Assembly: GCA_032158295.1 (NCBI GenBank)
Contig: CM063258.1
Location: forward strand, 997,001-1,061,000
Origin: Pycnopodia helianthoides
Taxonomy: Eukaryota > Echinodermata > Asteroidea > Forcipulatida > Asteriidae
Direction: 5' to 3'
Length of the DNA: 64,000 nucleotides
A model generated the notes under the pieces. The model made no database searches. It was given only the letters and a program-made list of their open reading frames with translations, and was not told the DNA's origin. The translations under genes and the position numbers were made by a program. This document shows positions 39,878-52,344 of this stretch, piece after piece. Numbering within the stretch: the stretch's first letter is position 1; every line of letters begins with the position of its first letter.

Positions 39878-42480
39878 TTGTGAGTCCAACAACTATTGAG
39901 GAAAGAAGACAGCGTCCTTCAGCAAACAAGACTCTTGTTTCTAGGGTCCAGACACTAAATCCGCAAAGAGCAGACACCTATCAGCTGCAAAATAGATCTT
40001 CCAGGATGAAGAGGTTCTCCACTGACCAAGACACCGATTGTTGTCTTTCAAGTATCACAAACTTGTCACTCCAACCTGTAAAGTAAACAAAAGTTGTGAA
40101 ATATTTGTAAAAAACTTTTGTTCGTCACTCGCGTGCCAATGCCTAACTGCAATTCACGATGAGGAGTTTAAGTAAGGACTGGGACATCTTCGTAATGACC
40201 GCAAGCGTCCAGATTGATAAAATACTACAAATTGAATAAAAAAAAGAGTTGAAGACATTTCAATGTTGAGAGGCGCAAGAGTTTTGAATAAAATCGCAAG
40301 TACAATTTAAAAAAAGGCTCTTGATGTTTCTGAGTGCAAAAGCAATCAAAGCTGTGAAGTCCGTCATACCTTGAAGTGTGCAAGCGTTTGACTGGCCGGA
40401 GATTTCGAAGTGGGGGTGAAAATTGCACACTTAACAGTCGTGGGGGCAATTTGTAAAATCGCTCTCTCTCTCTCTCTCTCTACGTATCTGTGAGCAGTCA
40501 TCAAGTGCCGCTGCTGTTCAGCACCCAGTCTGGATAGCCAACTGGGCTGCCAAGCAATTTCACTGCGTGACCCGATGAGATTTAGTGACTCTGCTGTCAC
40601 GGCTTATCGAACTCGCTACCTCGAGAGCCGCGCACGTTTACAATGCTGATTAGCATAACAGAAGACGCCGGTTTCCTATACAGCCAAACCATCACTAGTG
40701 CCGCAGTCTGTTGAGGGGAAAAAAACCCGAATAATAATAGAAAAAATCGCCTGTCCGTGGTTTGGTTGCCGTCGTCTGCTAGTGCTACGCACACACGCAC
40801 TCATAGACTGCACTGTGCGTTATTCACTTCCCCTCAACAGAAAACATACGTCGAAATACAAAAAATAAAAAAACATGTACAGCATAAATGTTTAATGACG
40901 GGGGTTTTCATTGGGTGGTGAAGCCGAACATTTTACAAGCCATACGTTGATTGGGTAGTGACCCTGCTTCGTTTAGAACAACATAGCGAGCCACTGGGCT
41001 CCCTTTAAGAAAGAAAGAAAAAAAAAAAAAACACCCCATAATAATAATGCTTCAGTGCTCTGCCGGCCGCTGCCCGCCTTTTTCCACTGTGTGTGAGCAT
41101 CAACTTTACGTTAAGTTTGTTGACGAAACAATTACTTTCGACGAGTTTAGGCATTATGGCGATATTCAAAGGGGGAGAGTTTGTAGCACAACTGCTCTAC
41201 AGGCCTGATCGGTGTGCGCGGCAGAAAAACACGTTTGATCGTCGTTGACTAATAACGTAATTGATGCCTTTGTTGGGCGCTGCCACCCCAACACGTTACA
41301 TTGAAGAGGGTGGACAATGCGACAACTGCCGGGGCATTGTGCCGCATCGACGGTACCTCCTTCCGCTATGTACTGCCTCTAACCAACCAAGACCCCGGAC
41401 TATTTCAACCTTGATCCTCCCGTCCACAAAAACCACATTTTAAGAAAATATCCTTCAAATCACCAATACAAAAAAATTGAGATCTCCCGCAGTTTGTTTC
41501 TGCTGTATGGAAATAAACAACAATATTTTTAAGAAAGAAAGAGAAAAACCTCTCCTTTTTTCTTACAAATGCTTACTTTTTAAATGGAACATACCGCTTT
41601 CTTTGCATGATCTAACCTGTTTATAGCAAAATAGCCCAGTGGTTGTTATTGTTTTCGTTGTTATTTTTCACTTATAGCCAACACTTCCGAGGCTTACCAA
41701 AGTACCTTTTTGTCATGTCTGTGTGAGTAAACGACGCCGCCCCACGGCCCTTTTTCCCCCCTGCCTTCTCGTTTCCACACCCCGCGACAGAGGATATTTT
41801 TTAATCGGCAGAGCAACACAAAACAAGACGGTCCGGGGCAGAGGCCGTGGCGATTTAAGGCTACAAAATGTTGACGCTCAGTGCTTGCCCCTTTTCGCAT
41901 GCAAAATACCCCCTCAACCTCACGGGCGTATTAATGATTTGCGTGTATTATGGACGACGACTTGAAAGGCCAGGTGTGGGTTTAATTGGGGGGTAGCAAC
42001 TTCTTGACGCCTGCGCGGTGGCGCGTGCGGCCAACCGTCCTCCCGATTGGCCGATCGCGTTCTGGCGTAGGCATGATTGACAGCGGTACGGTGGTGCGCT
42101 ATTCATCATTATTGTGGGCGGTCCTTATGTGAGAGGGCAACTTCGGCACAAGCCATGATATGAGGTGATTACAAAAACACAGGCCTTTTAAATTAGCTTT
42201 TATATGCTCACATAGCGGAACCATTTACAATAACCGACTATAATCTAATTTTAAGATCGATGTTGCCGTCTGGGACAATTAGTAACGGGTCCACCAGAGT
42301 TAGGCCCCGAGTTATAATTACCGTGGGGGTGACGTTTGAAATGGAATTAGCTGAATTATTTTTTAATGATATTGCATGTAATTATCCCACTTATGGTTTA
42401 CTATTTGCTGATCTAATTGGCTTCGGTCGACTGTTACTTTAGTTGTTGTTATTTCAACACCGTGTATCATGTCGTGTTGA
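39878..42480 (-). promoter_or_regulatory. Upstream region and likely promoter zone of Barhl
   Basis: This region precedes the Barhl ATG. It contains a (CT)n tract at 40460-40482 (GAGA type on the gene strand), a CpG-rich patch with an inverted CCAAT box (GATTGGCC) at about 41995-42075, and CATATAAAAGC on the minus strand near 42196-42206 that could be a TATA box if a 5' non-coding exon exists. No transcription start can be fixed from sequence alone. Confidence 0.3.
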
Positions 42481-43321
42481 ATGTTTTGAAACCGCCCGTT
42501 GTCGAATGCTGATTATATTTTTAAATGAATAGTCTGTAAGTTGAAACGGTGAGTTTCAACATTGTGACCCGTGGATAGAAGACGCGCTATTTTACTTCAT
42601 AATTGTTACAACAACATCAAACGATTGTGTAAGGTTCCCCCTCTTTACACGGGTGCGTACACTCTGTGCCTGTCAACCTTTGACCTCCCGTAAACTTGAT
42701 GGTATCATGAGGTCACCATAGTGTAGTCGTGCCTACTGCACTGGTTAATTTAGGGTTGTAGGGTTTTTATTGTTTTATTTTTTGACACTAGGTTCCAGAA
42801 CGAAGTACTTCCTTACAACATCATCACACATCGAGGAACCAGAGGAAAATCGTATAAATTATTTGAAAAAAGCAAAAATTTCGAATTTTTCTCTGATTTT
42901 TTGAAAAAAATGGAACCACGAAACTCACTGTAATCTCCACACTGACGTGTAAGGTAAGTCCTTTCAACTGGGATGGGTGCGTTTAGAAAACATTTTTATC
43001 AAAATTGTGCATCTTTTTCCCTCTTCTCCTTTAAGTGACGTTATCATTGTTGGGGATCGGTTTTGCGCGAACACGCATACCATCTTCGCGACCTTTTCCA
43101 TCATAGAATCATTTTGGTGCACGGTTTTTTTTCCCCCTCTCTCTATCTCACGGCCTACGATTGCGTAATTGAAACCATCTGAGCTTTCGTAACAAAGAGC
43201 TGACATGTAATGATCACTTATTAACAAGACAGAAACAATGGACAATCATGTAAAGCCATGGTAGTGACTGCTTGACGTCAGATTATTCCGCACTGCTCAT
43301 TTTTACGGACTCCCCCGCCGG

Positions 43322-43433
43322 TCGTCAAAGGAATTCACTGTTATTTGATGGGTTAATGTTTAATTGCTGCGGACGTGGTAGTTCTCACTGTTATTTGATG
43401 GGTTTATGTTTAATTGCTGCGGACGTGGTAGTC
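43322..43433. repeat. GCGGACGTGGTAGT repeat with 50-bp internal duplication
   Basis: Two 50-bp units (43334-43383 and 43384-43433) share CACTGTTATTTGATGGGTT and TAATTGCTGCGGACGTGGTA. The preceding GTCGTCAAAGGAATTC and the TGCGGACGTGGTAGT core also occur in the duplicated repeat at 18749-19032, so it is one dispersed family. Confidence 0.7.
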
Positions 43434-44607
43434 CGCACGCAGGAAATGTTATTCTGTCTCTGACGTAATTAGGCGTGTTGGTTTAGACTCAGTTTGTGGA
43501 GTGTTTCAGATGTATTTCTACGTACTGCAGAAATACATATTTCCCGATTTAGGGAGGCCTAGAATTAAATCTTTACACTTTTGTGCCTGTTAGGTTTTCA
43601 TTTTAGTTGGATTTTCTATTGATGTGATTTTTTCGCCAACCGTTCACATTTCACGCGGTCTAGAGATGCCTGACACTTTTAAACTCGCAGCAACCCGAGC
43701 GGACCTCTTTGCTTTTTCTGAACAGCAACCCTCGACAGGTCTAGTACCGAGTACAGAGGATGTCACCCGGTATCGATGTTCACCGTGCCGTCCGGTGCTC
43801 TACGAGCAACCAGTGTAAAAGTACGTGCCCTAACGCCAAGCCCGCCATCTTCAACAGAAGAGGGTGCCAGGAGGGGGTGGGATTCGTGTTGCTGCCATTC
43901 ACACCTCCACCACTTTTGTTTTTCAGGTATATTTTTGTACTACTTGGTGTAGTAGCAGGACTTAGTCTTTCCTCGTGGTGAAAGTAACGCCCAAGGTTTG
44001 TTCATGCCACCTGCGACAGTCCGCAAGCAGTTATTGGTGGCACTCTCTGCACCGCTATACCTAGAGCCAACAGAGACTAACACAAAAGTGAGATAATAAT
44101 TTGCGGGGCAGACGGCCGTTTGGGTTGTTTTGTTTTGTCAATTTGTTCACCGCGATTAGAGTTTGTGGGACGACACTACTTTCATTCGGAATTATGTTGT
44201 TGCAAACCTTTTGGGTGTTTTTACAAATATTCGGATGGGTGTCTTTATCGTGGCCTCGACGAAAACTATTTATGCCGTTTAATATGAGTCATTAACGCTC
44301 ATTTTTCGACTGGGTTAAATGAACTCATGTGTATACAGTGAAGCAAACAATCTAAATTCATGTTCTTTGTCAGTGAGCGTCCTCCATTATTTTGATTTGA
44401 TTGTATAAATAAGGCATAAGCTCAGTGTTCCTCAGGGTTCACTCTTTGGTCTTCATTATGTATACAGAACATGAAATAGCTGCCGGGCAAATCAGGTCGC
44501 CACTCGGCGCTGTAGAATGAGCGCGACCTTACCCTCGTAAGAAGACATCACTATTGAGGCATTGAGATCATACTGATAATAAATTGCACACACACACCTC
44601 ACATAAC

Positions 44608-44618
44608 CCCCCCCCCCC

Positions 44619-44652
<34 letters not shown>

Positions 44653-44672
44653 AAAAAGAAGAAGAAAAAAAA
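44608..44672. repeat. Poly-C / poly-A homopolymer tract
   Basis: About 11 C residues are followed by some 30 A residues and an A-rich purine run. It could be the degraded tail of a retroposed sequence, but nothing upstream supports that. Confidence 0.7.
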
Positions 44673-45770
44673 GGAGATATTCACCGGCACTGGAAGGGGG
44701 AAACTTGGCTAATATCGTACATTGCGATGAAGCGATTGTATCAAAACAAATGCAGCAAAAGCAGCGCTATTTGGGGGGTGAGAGCGAGCATCATCGGTGA
44801 TAAACGAGACCTAGCGACTGATAGAGTGGCCGATAGGGCCCGGCGATACGGAGGTCTCGGCCCGCGTGATTGGACTAGCCCTTCGGTAAATGGCGCAAAG
44901 GCCGATCGCGAGCTGTGATTTCGACTTGTGATTGTGTTAAAGAGAAAGAATGAAAGTGAATAATATGAGAAAGAGAAAAAAGCAGAAAAATACAACAACA
45001 AAAAAAGCGGGAAGGGATACTGTAAGTGTCGTGCGTTTAATAATGCATGACGAGCAAGCTTGACACAATCGAGGGGACAATCGAGAAAATGGCCGGCAAG
45101 TCGGCCTTCGAGGAATGGATTGTATTTAAAGGGATTTGCGTCCCCGAAGAAGCAGACGTAATCACTGTTTTCCAAGCAGTCTCGCCTACCGTCAAGAGGT
45201 GCTCATCATCGGCAGCTAATTCATGAGAAGACTGCATAAACGTCTGTGAAAATGAACCAAAAACCATGCCCTATTTGATGCATTACAGCCTTTCTATAGT
45301 TGCCTGTTTTGCGGTTGGTGGCTCTGCTGAGTTTTGTCTTTTCATTTTGCTACAAACGGCTCTTCTCGTTTCGTTGGTTGATTTGGGATAACGTACTCCA
45401 GTTTTGTGTAAACTTCTGATTGTAATAGTTGTTTGATTACAATGTAAAGCTACCGATTGATACTTATTTATTTGTTTATTTATTTGACGTATTAGGTGTT
45501 CGGCCATAAGCCGAAAACCTACTGTTTTTAATTTGTTATTTTGTAAGATTTGTTTTCCTTGATAGCAGAGGTTTTATTTTATTTTACATCTATGAGTATG
45601 ATGGAATTTTTTTGTGTGTTTTTTTTGTTTTCGTGACCGGACATTTTTTTAATATAAAAATGAGTATGTTATTGTCCGAATATTTAAATAAATGTACACA
45701 TAAAGATAATTACATCAAAAATCATGACATCAAAGAGAGGTTTTCTCTCTTGATATTTAATTAATTTGTT

Positions 45771-46124
45771 GCGTGTCGTGGTTGAGCGGTTCACACCGGA
45801 GTCAGGCTCTAGTGTTTCTGATCAGCGGAGTGTGGGTTCAAGTCTCGGTCGTGGCACTTGTGTCCTTGAGCAAGATACTTTACCATGATTGCTTTGTCCT
45901 TCGGATGGGACATTAAGTTGTAGGTTCAGTGTACTTGAATTTGTAGCACACATACAAGAATCAAGAACACTTATCACGGAAGAGTAGGGGTTAACCCCGG
46001 TCTGGTTCACATAGCAAGCACCCTTGTTGACAGGTTTCCTCAGGCTTGCGAGAACAGTGATTAAATTCACCTATGAGGCATCCTTGGTTTCATTACCAGA
46101 AGTATTTAATAATAATAATAATAA
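45771..46124 (+). mobile_element. tRNA-Leu-derived SINE, longest copy
   Basis: It starts GCGTGTCGTGGTTGAGCGGTT (A-box region), with a B box GGTTCAAGTC, CACTTGTGTCCTTGAGCAAG, AGGGGTTAACCCC and GCATCCTTGGTTTCATTACC, then an (AAT)n tail. It is colinear with the copy at 6965 but carries about 60 extra bases before the tail (GGTTCACATAGCAAGCACCC and beyond), so the two represent subfamilies or the 6965 copy has a deletion. Confidence 0.82.
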
Positions 46125-46188
46125 CATTGTGTTGAGACTTTTAATAAAATCTTTTCCAATCATCTTTTCCAATCATGTATAATACATG

Positions 46189-46522
46189 TTAAAGGCCCTG
46201 TACACTATTGGTAAGATCGAAAAACACAATGTTCACAGATTCACACATAACTTACATGATTTAGAGTAGGAAGGGTTTCCTTAAAATATTTCTGCCTAAA
46301 ATGCTATCGTTTCTGAGAAACGAGTAAAACAATAGCAATTATCGCGCGCGATAATTTGAAAAAACCCAGAAAACACATAAGATCTCTTTTCACTATTTTC
46401 TAGTGACCTCGATGACCAATTGAGCTCAAACTTTCACAGGTTTGTTTTTCTAGCATATGTTTAATCACACAAAATGTGGACACTGATTTTGAGCCGTTAC
46501 CAAAAGTGTACAATACTTTTAA
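46189..46522. mobile_element. TTAA-flanked MITE, GTACACTATTGG type
   Basis: It starts TTAAAGGCCCTGTACACTAT and ends AAAAGTGTACAATACTTTTAA. Internal AAAAACACAATGTTCACAGA and AATATTTCTGCCTAAAATGC match the copy at 20589 closely. It lies only about 65 bp after the SINE at 45771. Confidence 0.9.
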
Positions 46523-49500
46523 AGGTTAACCACATTGTTTTGAAAAAAATTAATTATGTTAATCGTCTAGTATCAATAAACACAAACCACAATAAACCTG
46601 TTAAACAGCTATTTGAGCGAAAATTGTTTTTAACATAAATTATATTTGAACTTGTTTATAACGTGTTTGTTTATCATTTAATTGTAACTTTGATATTTTT
46701 ACACTTCTGAAGTTTTCTAACTATCGGTCAAAAAACTAGGCCCCAACCTCAAGGTTTTGAAAAACTAGCTACACTTCTGCCGCTGACGACGTGCGTCAAA
46801 ATAACAATACTCTGACGTCATTTGTGGGATGTTGCTTTGCTATTGCAACAAAGCGGCTTTACAAAACAAAGCTCCAACACGTGACGTAACATGAGTGATG
46901 ACGTCACGTGGCTTTTTCGCGAATCTTTCTGAAAAGCACCGGAGAAGGTTTTTTTTTAAAGATGTTTTTTTTGTTTTTCAATTAAAATCTGTTTACTCTC
47001 ATGTGAACTCAATTTCCTTACTGGTTGAAAACATTTTAAATGAATTTTCAGCAAAGATCACACGTTGCCGTTTTCGTTCAAGTTGGTCTCTAAAATGTCA
47101 CAGAATAAAGTCGTTTTATCGAAAACAATGAAAACAGTTTAGTCGCAGGGTTCTTGTGCACGTTCACGATCAGGCTTGTATCGACTTCTGCAATCCAAGT
47201 ATAATAACTAAACAAAGATGAATTATTCGAATGTCCTTTTTCTACAATTTGACATTATTACCGAGGGAACTATTTCTGTGCTGGCGAATTGGTACTAGTG
47301 TGCATTTTCACACTAAAACTAAACGTTTTTGTTATCCTGAAAATTACCCAAAATCCTGTACTGGACATTTAGTTATCATTCGTCTTCAGAGTTTGTGAGC
47401 TGAGGTTGATAACAAAAAAACAGCATATTTGATACAAATTGTGATTTTTCCCGTATGAATTTAAAAACATAAATGAGTGAGATACCCTTTTATGAATTGA
47501 TAATGGAATAAAGGTCGTTTCACTCCTGAATTCAAACTGAAAGTGAAACATTTCCTTCATAAACGGAAATTGGGTTTAACTTTTCTTAAAATCGCATTTA
47601 AACAAAGGGGAAAAATTTCTCAAATATAATTCAGTCTTTCCCTTTTTGTTCTTCAAAAACGACAGCAAAAATAACGAGAGCGTAGCGTCAAAACAATAAA
47701 ACTCCAGCATCTTGGGTGTCAATTTCACAGCAATCAGAGGAGATAACAGTTGCTTGATACGTCCCACGGAATATTTCCTTCAAGAAGTCGAAATTACACC
47801 TTACCTTTAAGACAAAAGGAGACGCTAATCTTCCTCGGCGATGGGCTCTCACGCTTGTAATGCCGTGATACTATTATACGCTTTATTCTGCTCGATGATT
47901 ATTGTACAAGTCAATAATCACTCAAGATCGCTGTCGTTTTTTCCCTTTTAATCCAAGAAGCAGGGACGAAGGAAAAACTGTAATCGGTTTATAGCGAGGA
48001 GGTGGGGGTGCTGTAGAGGCACTTATGGAAACGGTTTTTTGAACGTTTCTGCATAAATTTTCACCAAATTTAAATCCCAGTACACTAGAGGAAGAATGAT
48101 AATGATGTTAAAGGTGCAGCCTGTGAGGTTTTAACATTACTGTACTATGTGTTTGTTACTGATTTGTTGGTCTTCAGGTTGGCCCTTTAATATCGTCCCA
48201 CTATCTTGTGTAACGCAAGGCCATTACTCAAAGTCCTCCGATCCGAAACAAATGTTACTTACCTGCTCAGCGGCAATACAAAATTGCTAAGTTCATTTGC
48301 CTGATAATTAAAGACCTGCGGGGAGCCAGTCTTATGAAGTACACATTTTGTGCCGGCAGCTTGGCTGGAAACCTTGTTTAACCAGTTTACAGTTATTAAC
48401 ATGTTTAGCCAATTAGTGTGCACAAACTAAGCCAAATTTTAAACGATCAAGGTTAGTGTTTGTCCTTTTGAAGTGTATTCCACAATGCTAGTACTTTAGT
48501 AAGCATTAACATATTTGCTAAGTACATCAAAAACGCTGCTTAGCTAAAATGGGTTACCATGCAAACCACCATGTTGTAAAGTCTTGCTCGCTGGTTCACT
48601 GTAAATGTTTGCTGAGCAAGATGGGCCATGTTCTTCTACTTTTAAGAATATTGCGTTCTCGCTTTCCTGTTTTGTTGTAGAGTGACCGGAGTGTTCAATT
48701 ATTGAATAACATACTTTTGGTAATTGTCAAAGACTAGTATCCTCACTTCTCAAGATTTGTCTTGCTTAGCAAGTGTTTGATCCCAACTGCTCCTTGAAAT
48801 TAGACCCAAGGCTAAATTTCACAAAAAGGTAAGATTTATCTCTGTTACTAATCACTCTTAGTTGCTAAGCAAAGTGTGATGTCACAATACAAACCACTAT
48901 GGCAAAATATACAGCTCATCTTTGGATGGAATCTTAGTGCTTTGTGAAAACGGCCCCAGGTTTCGGACCGCTAGATGATAGATTGGGTAAAATGCCGCTG
49001 GTACCCGTTCAATATTGCCACAGTGTCTCAACGAGTGTTTCACGATACGGACCACAAATTTGGTAATTTGAATTTGAGACCAAACCTAAAGATGCGAGAG
49101 TGCCTCGTGGGCAATAAACGTTATCGATATCGGCTCCATCCGATGAGGGCTCACAGCGTAGAGAGAACCTTGGCACGAACCTTCAAAATGGTTTCTCTCC
49201 ACGCGGCGCGCCGTCTTCGACAGTCACTTGTGTTTGTGTTCCGTTGAAAAGACGCGTCAACTTCACTTAATCGTCGGGAAGCAAAGTATCGCGGTCGAAA
49301 CTTCACAGGATTCGGTAGCGGGGGGGGGGGGGGCAAAACCCGCCAATTTAGTCAGCTCTTTAAAGGTTCTGAAAAGAAGTGGTGATGAGGCGATCGGTCG
49401 AGCGTTATTAACACGACAGGGGATGAGTTGACTGGAGTACACCGTGAAGTGACAAGCCCAAAGGAATGGCGGGTATACTGACAATATCTTCCCCCCATCA

Positions 49501-50278
49501 ATGGGACGAGACTCCCAGGCCGCTTGCATCCCACGGGAATGCTTCTTTAAGACGACACAACGACCCCCGTTTATTATTTTGTATCACCGCTGTCTTGTCG
49601 GTTTGCACTCATGAAGAACCCCTCTAAAAGTAAGCAGTGAGCCGCTTTCATGTGAAGGGTATAAAACGCCGGGGCATTTGTTTTTTAGAACAGCCAATGG
49701 ACCGTTTCATTTTCTCGGGCCCGGGTCGGCCCCCCCCCCCCCCCGTCCTTGTGAATGCAAAGGGGGATCCTGGGTGTTGGACTCACAACAAGGAGGGATC
49801 ACCGGGGACCGGCTTAGGGTCGATCGCACTGTCTGACTCTTGCCACCCGTGTAATCGAAGTGAACTGCCGCCCGTGAGTCCGCACGGGCAAAATAGCCAC
49901 ACTGTGCGTCTAGGCATCAGAGTCACCTCAAAATGTGCTGCAATTTGGGACGGATGTTACGGACAAAAGGACTGTTAATTCGATCCTGTAGAGCCATTGT
50001 AGTCGAGTGTTTTGCAGTCTAAACCTTCTCCATTTGAAGTGTCTGTGTTAAAGTGCCTCTACTTGAAGCAGATTTAACCTCTGTTCAACCATAAAGGCAG
50101 GGTCATGTAGATTGGTTTTTGTCAACGTAATGCGGATTTATAGACAAAATTATTAAGAAAGATACAATAAAAGTCACCTGTGAAAGTTTCAGCTGAACAC
50201 AGTGTGTACTTGTTGAGAAAACAGAAGAAAAACAATATGTCACGGTATTTTCATAAAGAATGTCGAATCCATCCACTA
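46523..50278. other. Upstream intergenic, no gene seen
   Basis: AT-rich with scattered fragments recalling the MITE families (around 48340-48960, for example TTTTGGTAATTGTCAAAGAC at 48713). There is a CRE-like ATGACGTCACGTG at 46899-46911. No exon or complete repeat can be supported. Confidence 0.5.
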
Positions 50279-50994
50279 ACATTCAGTAAGTCGACTTCTA
50301 TTGTTTAGCAAAATTGACTTCGCACGTTTAGTAAAGTCGACTTCCTATGTTCAGTAAAGTCGACTTCTTATTTTCAGTAAGTCGACCTCTTACGTTCAGT
50401 AAGTCGACTTCTTATGTTCAGTAAGTCGACTTCTTACGTTCAGTAAGTCGACCTCTTATGTTCAGTAAGTCGACCTCTTACGTTCAGTGAGTCGACTTCT
50501 TATGTTCAGTAAGTCGACTTCTTACGTTCAGTAAGTCGACCTCTTACGTTCAGTAAGTCAACTTCTTATGTTCAGTAAGTCAACTTCTTATGTTCAGTAA
50601 GTCGACTTCTTACGTTCAGTAAGTCGACCTCTTACGTTCAGTAAGTCAACTTCTTATGTTCAGTAAGTCAACTTCTTACGTTCAGTTAGTCGACTTTTTA
50701 TGTTCAGTAAGTCGACTTTTAACGTTTAGCAAAATTGACTTCTAACGTTCAGTAAAGTCGACTTCTTAAGTTGAGTAAGTCGATTTCCTACGTTAAGTTA
50801 AGTTGACGTTTTACGTCCATAGCACGTCGACTTCTTACGTTGGGTAAGTCGACTTCTAACGTTTAGCAAAAATGACTTCGTACGTTCAGTTTTAAAGGCG
50901 ACGTCTTACCTTCAGTAAGTCGACTTCTTACGTCGAGTAAAGTCAACTTTTTTCATCGCGTAAAGTTGATATCTTACGTTTGGTAAGTCGACTT
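50279..50994. repeat. 22-bp AAGTCGACTT minisatellite, about 32 units
   Basis: The unit GTTCAGTAAGTCGACTTCTTAC repeats head to tail for 716 bp. The middle units (about 50380-50700) are nearly identical, while both edges are diverged (GTTTAGCAAAATTGACTTC, GTTGGGTAAGTCGACTT). Nearly every unit carries a SalI-type palindrome AAGTCGACTT. Variants alternate TCGAC/TCAAC and ACTTC/ACCTC. The pattern of a homogeneous core and decayed flanks is typical of expansion by unequal exchange. Confidence 0.97.
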
Positions 50995-51981
50995 GGAAAA
51001 CAAATCTCACAACTCACCTATCCCTGTTACAGTAAATAGTCAGTTTTTGCGCGACATTGTCCACAGTGTACTGTTTCGCAGAAATGGAAAGGAAAAAACC
51101 CACCCCGAGTCATCATGGTTGCTCGTTTGCATCAATAGCGACTAGAGACTGCTCTGGTAGTCCCCGACCAGGCCTCCTCCTTCTGCACTGAAACAACCCC
51201 ACACGGTGTCAAATTGTATCTCATTATCACCGTAAAAATAGCACCGCTCACTAAGATCGAATCGCAAAAAGCAGAAAAGAACACAAACATGTAATTTTCT
51301 GGGGGAAATAAATGCCCTCGACAAACACGGAGCCTGGACCCTGCGTCTGCACAGCGGCCATAATATACATTGTATTAGGCCTTGTATTTGTACATTTCCA
51401 ATTATTATCGAATGTAGGTTCTAAAGAGACCCGGGTGATCATTAATTGGCAAACGTGCCGCGGTCGTCCGCGGGTAAGCAACACATCAGTCCACTGTGTA
51501 TACACGTTAATACATGTAATCATCAAAAATCAACACAGGCGATGGTGTATAATGGGCTAACTAAACAGCGGGGCGAGGGAGAGCGCGACCGGGGCCCCGG
51601 CCGCCGCCGTTGGGTCCCCCGTACGAATTCAGCCCCGGTCCCCACTGACGAAGAAGCCCTCTCCCTTGCTTACGGGAAACGAGACCATCAAACATCATTT
51701 TTTAAGGTTATGGCTCCTGGTTTGACCCAGAGTACTCTCCGGCCTGGAGAGACCCGGGGCCTGGATCGGGAGGGGACCCCGGCGGTATTGTGTTACTGAT
51801 TGTGGAAATATTGAGCTTTCTGATGTCTGTGACTTATGAGTGCGCCCCTAGATCAGACAAACCATGAAGATAGACAGATGGACGGACGGACGAACTAAAC
51901 CTGTGAGGCTAGATTTGAACAGCATAAATTCGCCTACACGTTGATTCTGTCTGTAACCAACGGTTCCTACTGCTATAGACC

Positions 51982-52344
51982 TGAAAGGCAGACTATACCT
52001 TTGGTTTTTGAAACCGGTCGTTTGTTTTATTCCTATGTAAATGTAGATATATACAACAAAACTAACCGTGAAAATTTCATTTCAAAAGATGGTAGCGTTT
52101 TTGAGATATCGCCCAAAATCTCGAGCCGTTATACACAATCTGGGAAACGTTTCTGACAGAAAAGTTTCTCTGACTCAAATTTTGGGGGATAAAAACTGAC
52201 ATCTTTTTCCATATCCACATTATTTTGAATTGAAATATTTCTCAAAATGCTTTATACTATCCAAAGTTGCTGTACTTCTTACTAAGTAAGTTCGTATTGC
52301 CATAATTTTTTAGAGTGATTACCAATTGTGTACCTTCCCTTTAA
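51982..52344. mobile_element. TTAA-type MITE, diverged copy
   Basis: The right end AGTGATTACCAATTGTGTAC followed by CTTCCCTTTAA matches the family end. The left end is TGAAAGGCAGACTATACCTT. AAATATTTCTCAAAATGC, ACTAAGTAAG and the ACCAATTGTG words tie it to the elements at 13663 and 20589. The left terminus is mutated. Confidence 0.65.

Noticed and set aside
39178..39892. Start of Barhl at TTG 39892
   Set aside because: TTG is not a usual animal start, and an in-frame TAG lies directly before it. The ATG at 39877 is the first acceptable start.
48109..48190. Very short TTAAAGG...CCCTTTAA MITE
   Set aside because: Only the outer seven or eight bases are inverted and no internal block matches the TTAA family.
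49637..49978. 113-codon plus-strand frame
   Set aside because: Crosses a poly-C run and shows no family resemblance or splice context.
50279..50994. CRISPR array
   Set aside because: 22-bp units are contiguous without spacers, and the genome is animal.
51446..51799. 117-codon plus-strand frame
   Set aside because: No recognisable domain, low-complexity Arg/Gly content and no splice support; probably chance in GC-rich DNA.
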